This document shows, in pieces, positions 61,571 to 64,000 of a stretch of 64,000 nucleotides of DNA (the stretch's first letter is position 1; every line of letters begins with the position of its first letter). A model generated the notes under the pieces. That model was not told the DNA's origin and searched no databases. It saw nothing but the letters and a program-made list of their open reading frames with translations. The position numbers were made by a program, and so were the translations under genes. Origin of the DNA: Toxotes chatareus (lineage: Eukaryota; Chordata; Actinopteri; Toxotidae); the NCBI GenBank assembly GCA_016801885.1, contig JAFBJY010001396.1, positions 1 through 64,000 on the forward strand, read 5' to 3'.

Positions 61571-62640
61571 TTAGGATCGGAAGGAGTTCCAGAGCGGGGC
61601 AGAGGTGAAGCTCTCCTTGAGTCTCTTGAAGCCTTTGTCCGCCCTGGTGGACCACTGAAAAGGTACCTTAGGAGGGGAGTCAGTTTCATGCAAAGGCGCC
61701 CGGCGACCATACTGAAATTCCTCCACAACTTTTCGATAAAAGTTATGAAACCCCAGGAAGCGTTGGACTGTTTCCTGTTACTGAGAGTGGGCCATTCTGC
61801 AACAGCACTGACCTTGGCTGGATCCATCTGCACCTCTCCTTCAAGATAATAGACCCCAGAAGCGACACTTCATGGAAACGCAGAATTCACATTTCTCAAC
61901 CTTGGCGTACAGTTGATTGTCCAGAAGTTGTTGGAGGACCTGTCGAACATGTTGATGTGGGTCTCCTCATGGGGGAGAAGATGAGTATGTCGTCCAGATA
62001 CACAAAACACATACACATTCAGCATCTCACTAGAACATCATTCACCAAGGCCTGGAACACAGCTGGAGCATTGGTTTGTCAGAAATGGCATCCACAAGAT
62101 GCTGCGTAGTGACCACTAGGAGTATTAAATGCAATCTTCCTGTCCCCCTCCCTAATCCGAACCAGGTGATAAGCATTTACGTAGATCCAGTTTAGAAAAC
62201 ACTCTGGCTCCTTTCAACAGTTCAAAGCGCACTGGAAATCAAAGGGAGGGGTACCTGTTCTTGATCGTGATGGCGTTCAATCCTCGATGGTCAATGCAGG
62301 GGCGAAGGGTTCTATCTTTCTTGTCCGAAGAAGAACCCAACCCGGCTGGAGATGAGGAAGAGCGGAATGATCCCTGCTTGTAGCCAGAAGAATCAATACT
62401 CTTCCTTCATGGACTGCACTTCAGGTTCAGACAGAGTAGAGTCTCCCGCCTTGGGAGGGAGGGTTCAGGGAGGAGGTCGAGTGGGGCAGCAGTCCGGAAG
62501 GTGAGGAGGTAGAGAGGTGGCTTTGGACTTGTTGAACACCTCCTTGAGGTCCCAATAATGTGAAGGCACGTGGGAGAGATCAGGAAATTCCATCTCAGAG
62601 GTATCCTGCGAAACCTGAACAGAACTGAAAGACTCGAGGA
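61571..62640 (-). pseudogene. Reverse transcriptase domain of gypsy Pol, multiply disrupted
   Basis: On the - strand the N-terminal linker DLSHVPSHYWDLKEVFNKSK is near 62590-62530. CIDHRGLNAITIKNRYP lies near 62300-62255 and FSKLDLR near 62195. The catalytic YLDD box is at 61989-62000, followed by DILIFSP near 61975. MQMDPAKV is near 61830 and a WSTR-like stretch near 61650. Stops occur between the motifs, so the polymerase is inactive. Domain order and the YLDD motif fix the family. Confidence 0.85.
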
Positions 62641-62985
62641 ACACACTTCTCACTAGGAAAGCAAGTCTCTTTGCAGCTCCCCCCAAGAAACCACAGTCCC
62701 ACTAGCAATCAATTACTGGGTTGTGTTTTAACAACCAAGTGTGTCCCCAGAATCAGGGGATGAGAAGGAGCTCTATATAAATGAAAACTTATTGTCTCTG
62801 TGTGGTGATCGGGGAAAGAAAGTTCAACTGGCTTTGTGACAGATGGGTTACCCGGCAGAGTAAGCGTCCATCAAGCGCACTGGCTTCCAGGGTTCAGGAA
62901 GTTCTGTCTTAGCCAGGCCCAGTCTCAGGGAACCAGGTCATAGTCCATAAATTCCGCATCCCATTGAATCTCACCAACACAAGCC
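62641..62985 (-). pseudogene. Protease/linker region of the gypsy polyprotein, degraded
   Basis: The - strand shows a frame containing ELSFPDHHTETISFHLYRAP near 62820-62765 and LILGTHLVVKTQPSN near 62755-62715. These resemble the region between protease and reverse transcriptase in fish gypsy elements. A clear DTG/DSG protease active site was not located. Confidence 0.55.
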
Positions 62986-64000
62986 TGTCTAAGGAGAGAG
63001 AGGGAGAAAGAAAGTGTAATGACAGGCAGTGTCTGGAGGACAATCAGAACTTGTGGTATGGCTCACTGGGTGCCTCTTCCTCACTGATAGGCCGGTCTTT
63101 TTACTGGGCAGGTGGCCGGAAATGTCCCAACTCACGGCATGATAGAGGCACCGCCCCTCAGCGTGAAGTGGCGCTAGCCAGCTCTTCAAAGTCGGTCGGG
63201 TCCGTCCCAACTGCATGGGTTCCTCTGATGACAATGCTGCGCTGTGTGCAGGTTGCAGGCCAAGAAGAGGGCTCGAGACTGGAGTGCTGCCTCCTCAGAT
63301 GGTAGGGGACTCCACTGTCTTTCTTTGTCTCTCTCCATTAATCTCTTATACGAGTCTTAATCGTCAAAGCGATGAGAGAGTCCAAGTCCCGAGGAAGTTC
63401 AAAGGAGCAAGCTGGTCTTTTTACGGTAGCTGGATAGTCCGTGAATGAATCGTCCGAACATCGCCGACTGATTCCAGCCGCTCTCAGCTGCAAAGTGCGA
63501 AATGAATGGGCGTGGTCGGCCCAAATCTTTTCCTAATCGAAGTCCGACTAACGCCACGAGCTGCCTCTCGGCGGGAGTTATATGCTGGAAGATTTGTGTG
63601 AAAGTCTTTGAAAACAAAGAAGAGGAACACTGCCGGTGATCGCCGATTCCACTCCGCCGTGGCCCAAAGCTTGGCTCTACGGTGAGGTGGGGAGATGGCG
63701 TCGTAATCTCTGGCTCTGTCTGGAGAAAAGGGCTTGACTTGCAGCTCGAGTGTAGGTCACACTGTGTCCAGAAGCAGCTCTACAATCACCAGAATCTCAA
63801 GAAGAATTTCTCTGGCTGGGAAAGGTGAAGCGGTAATACCGGGTAGTGAGGAGGGGGAGCAGGGTCTGGTGCGAGGCTGGCTGCTGGAGGAAGGACTGGA
63901 CCGACCGCTGCATAGCAGTCTGACTATGCAACCTCTGGAATTGTTCCGTTAAGGTGGGCGAGGTTGCTGCCAACACGCCGATCATGACACTTCCTGCCCG
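62986..64000 (-). pseudogene. Gag region of the gypsy element, degraded and cut by the window end
   Basis: On the - strand, EEPMQLGRTR near 63225 precedes a damaged CCHC zinc knuckle (RCLY near 63145, GHLPSK near 63115) that is split by frameshifts. Upstream frames (63399-63617, 63797-63985) contain FTQIFQHITPAERQLVAL and TEQFQRLHSQTAM, fitting the gag N-terminal part. The start of gag lies near or beyond the window edge. Confidence 0.65.

Larger units (their letters stand above)
59495..64000 (-). mobile_element. Ty3/gypsy chromovirus-type LTR retrotransposon, inactive, 5' end beyond the window
   Basis: Read on the - strand, the order is gag (from the window end), zinc-knuckle region, protease/linker, reverse transcriptase, RNase H, integrase, chromodomain-like C-terminus, polypurine tract and 3' LTR. 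That domain order (RT-RH-IN) is diagnostic for Ty3/gypsy. Frameshifts and stops interrupt every domain. The 5' LTR and primer binding site would lie right of 64000. Confidence 0.88.

Overview
Eukaryotic, non-coding, repeat-rich DNA with no convincing host gene. The mix of transposable elements suggests a teleost fish: a chromodomain-type Ty3/gypsy retrotransposon, remnants of piggyBac and Merlin DNA transposons, a hAT element with perfect 8-bp target-site duplications, a short Tc1/mariner-type element, a tRNA-derived SINE, and LINE tails ending in repeated TTATC. The organism assignment is an inference from repeat content only. No operons, tRNA or rRNA genes or CRISPR arrays were seen.

Layout. 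(1) 1-4326: single-copy sequence with a possible solo LTR (about 965-1310) and a decayed piggyBac transposase (2365-3445, + strand). (2) 4327-34591: a large, near-identical direct duplication. Copy A is 4327-19429 and copy B is 20711-34591, separated by a 1.3-kb spacer whose last 320 bp are a truncated inverted-repeat element (20381-20703). Each copy carries an LTR relic, a tRNA-type SINE, a LINE 3' tail, two blocks of a roughly 27-bp minisatellite (cattccgttctrcgttctg-like), a CT-rich tract and copies of an AT-rich dispersed repeat. The copies differ mainly by one replaced segment, by minisatellite length and by the loss of about 950 bp. (3) 34594-39897: a segment bounded by two inverted copies of the element that begins ggtaacactttataataact. 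It encloses a broken Merlin-family (ISXO2-like DDE) transposase on the - strand. (4) About 38075-49700: poor consensus in which mixed sequence has been turned into homopolymer runs, worst at 38075-39510. ORFs there should not be believed. (5) 49.7-59.4 kb: clean sequence with a 1145-bp hAT element, a LINE fragment and a Tc1-type MITE. (6) About 59.49-64 kb: the 3' LTR, pol and gag remains of a Ty3/gypsy element on the - strand, running off the window edge.

The most interesting structure is the duplication junction at 20703-20711. It lies where the neighbouring inverted-repeat element would start a hairpin with 32-nt arms, which is intact in the second copy at 34908-34987. This fits breakage or template switching at a hairpin, although false haplotype duplication in the assembly is a strong alternative.
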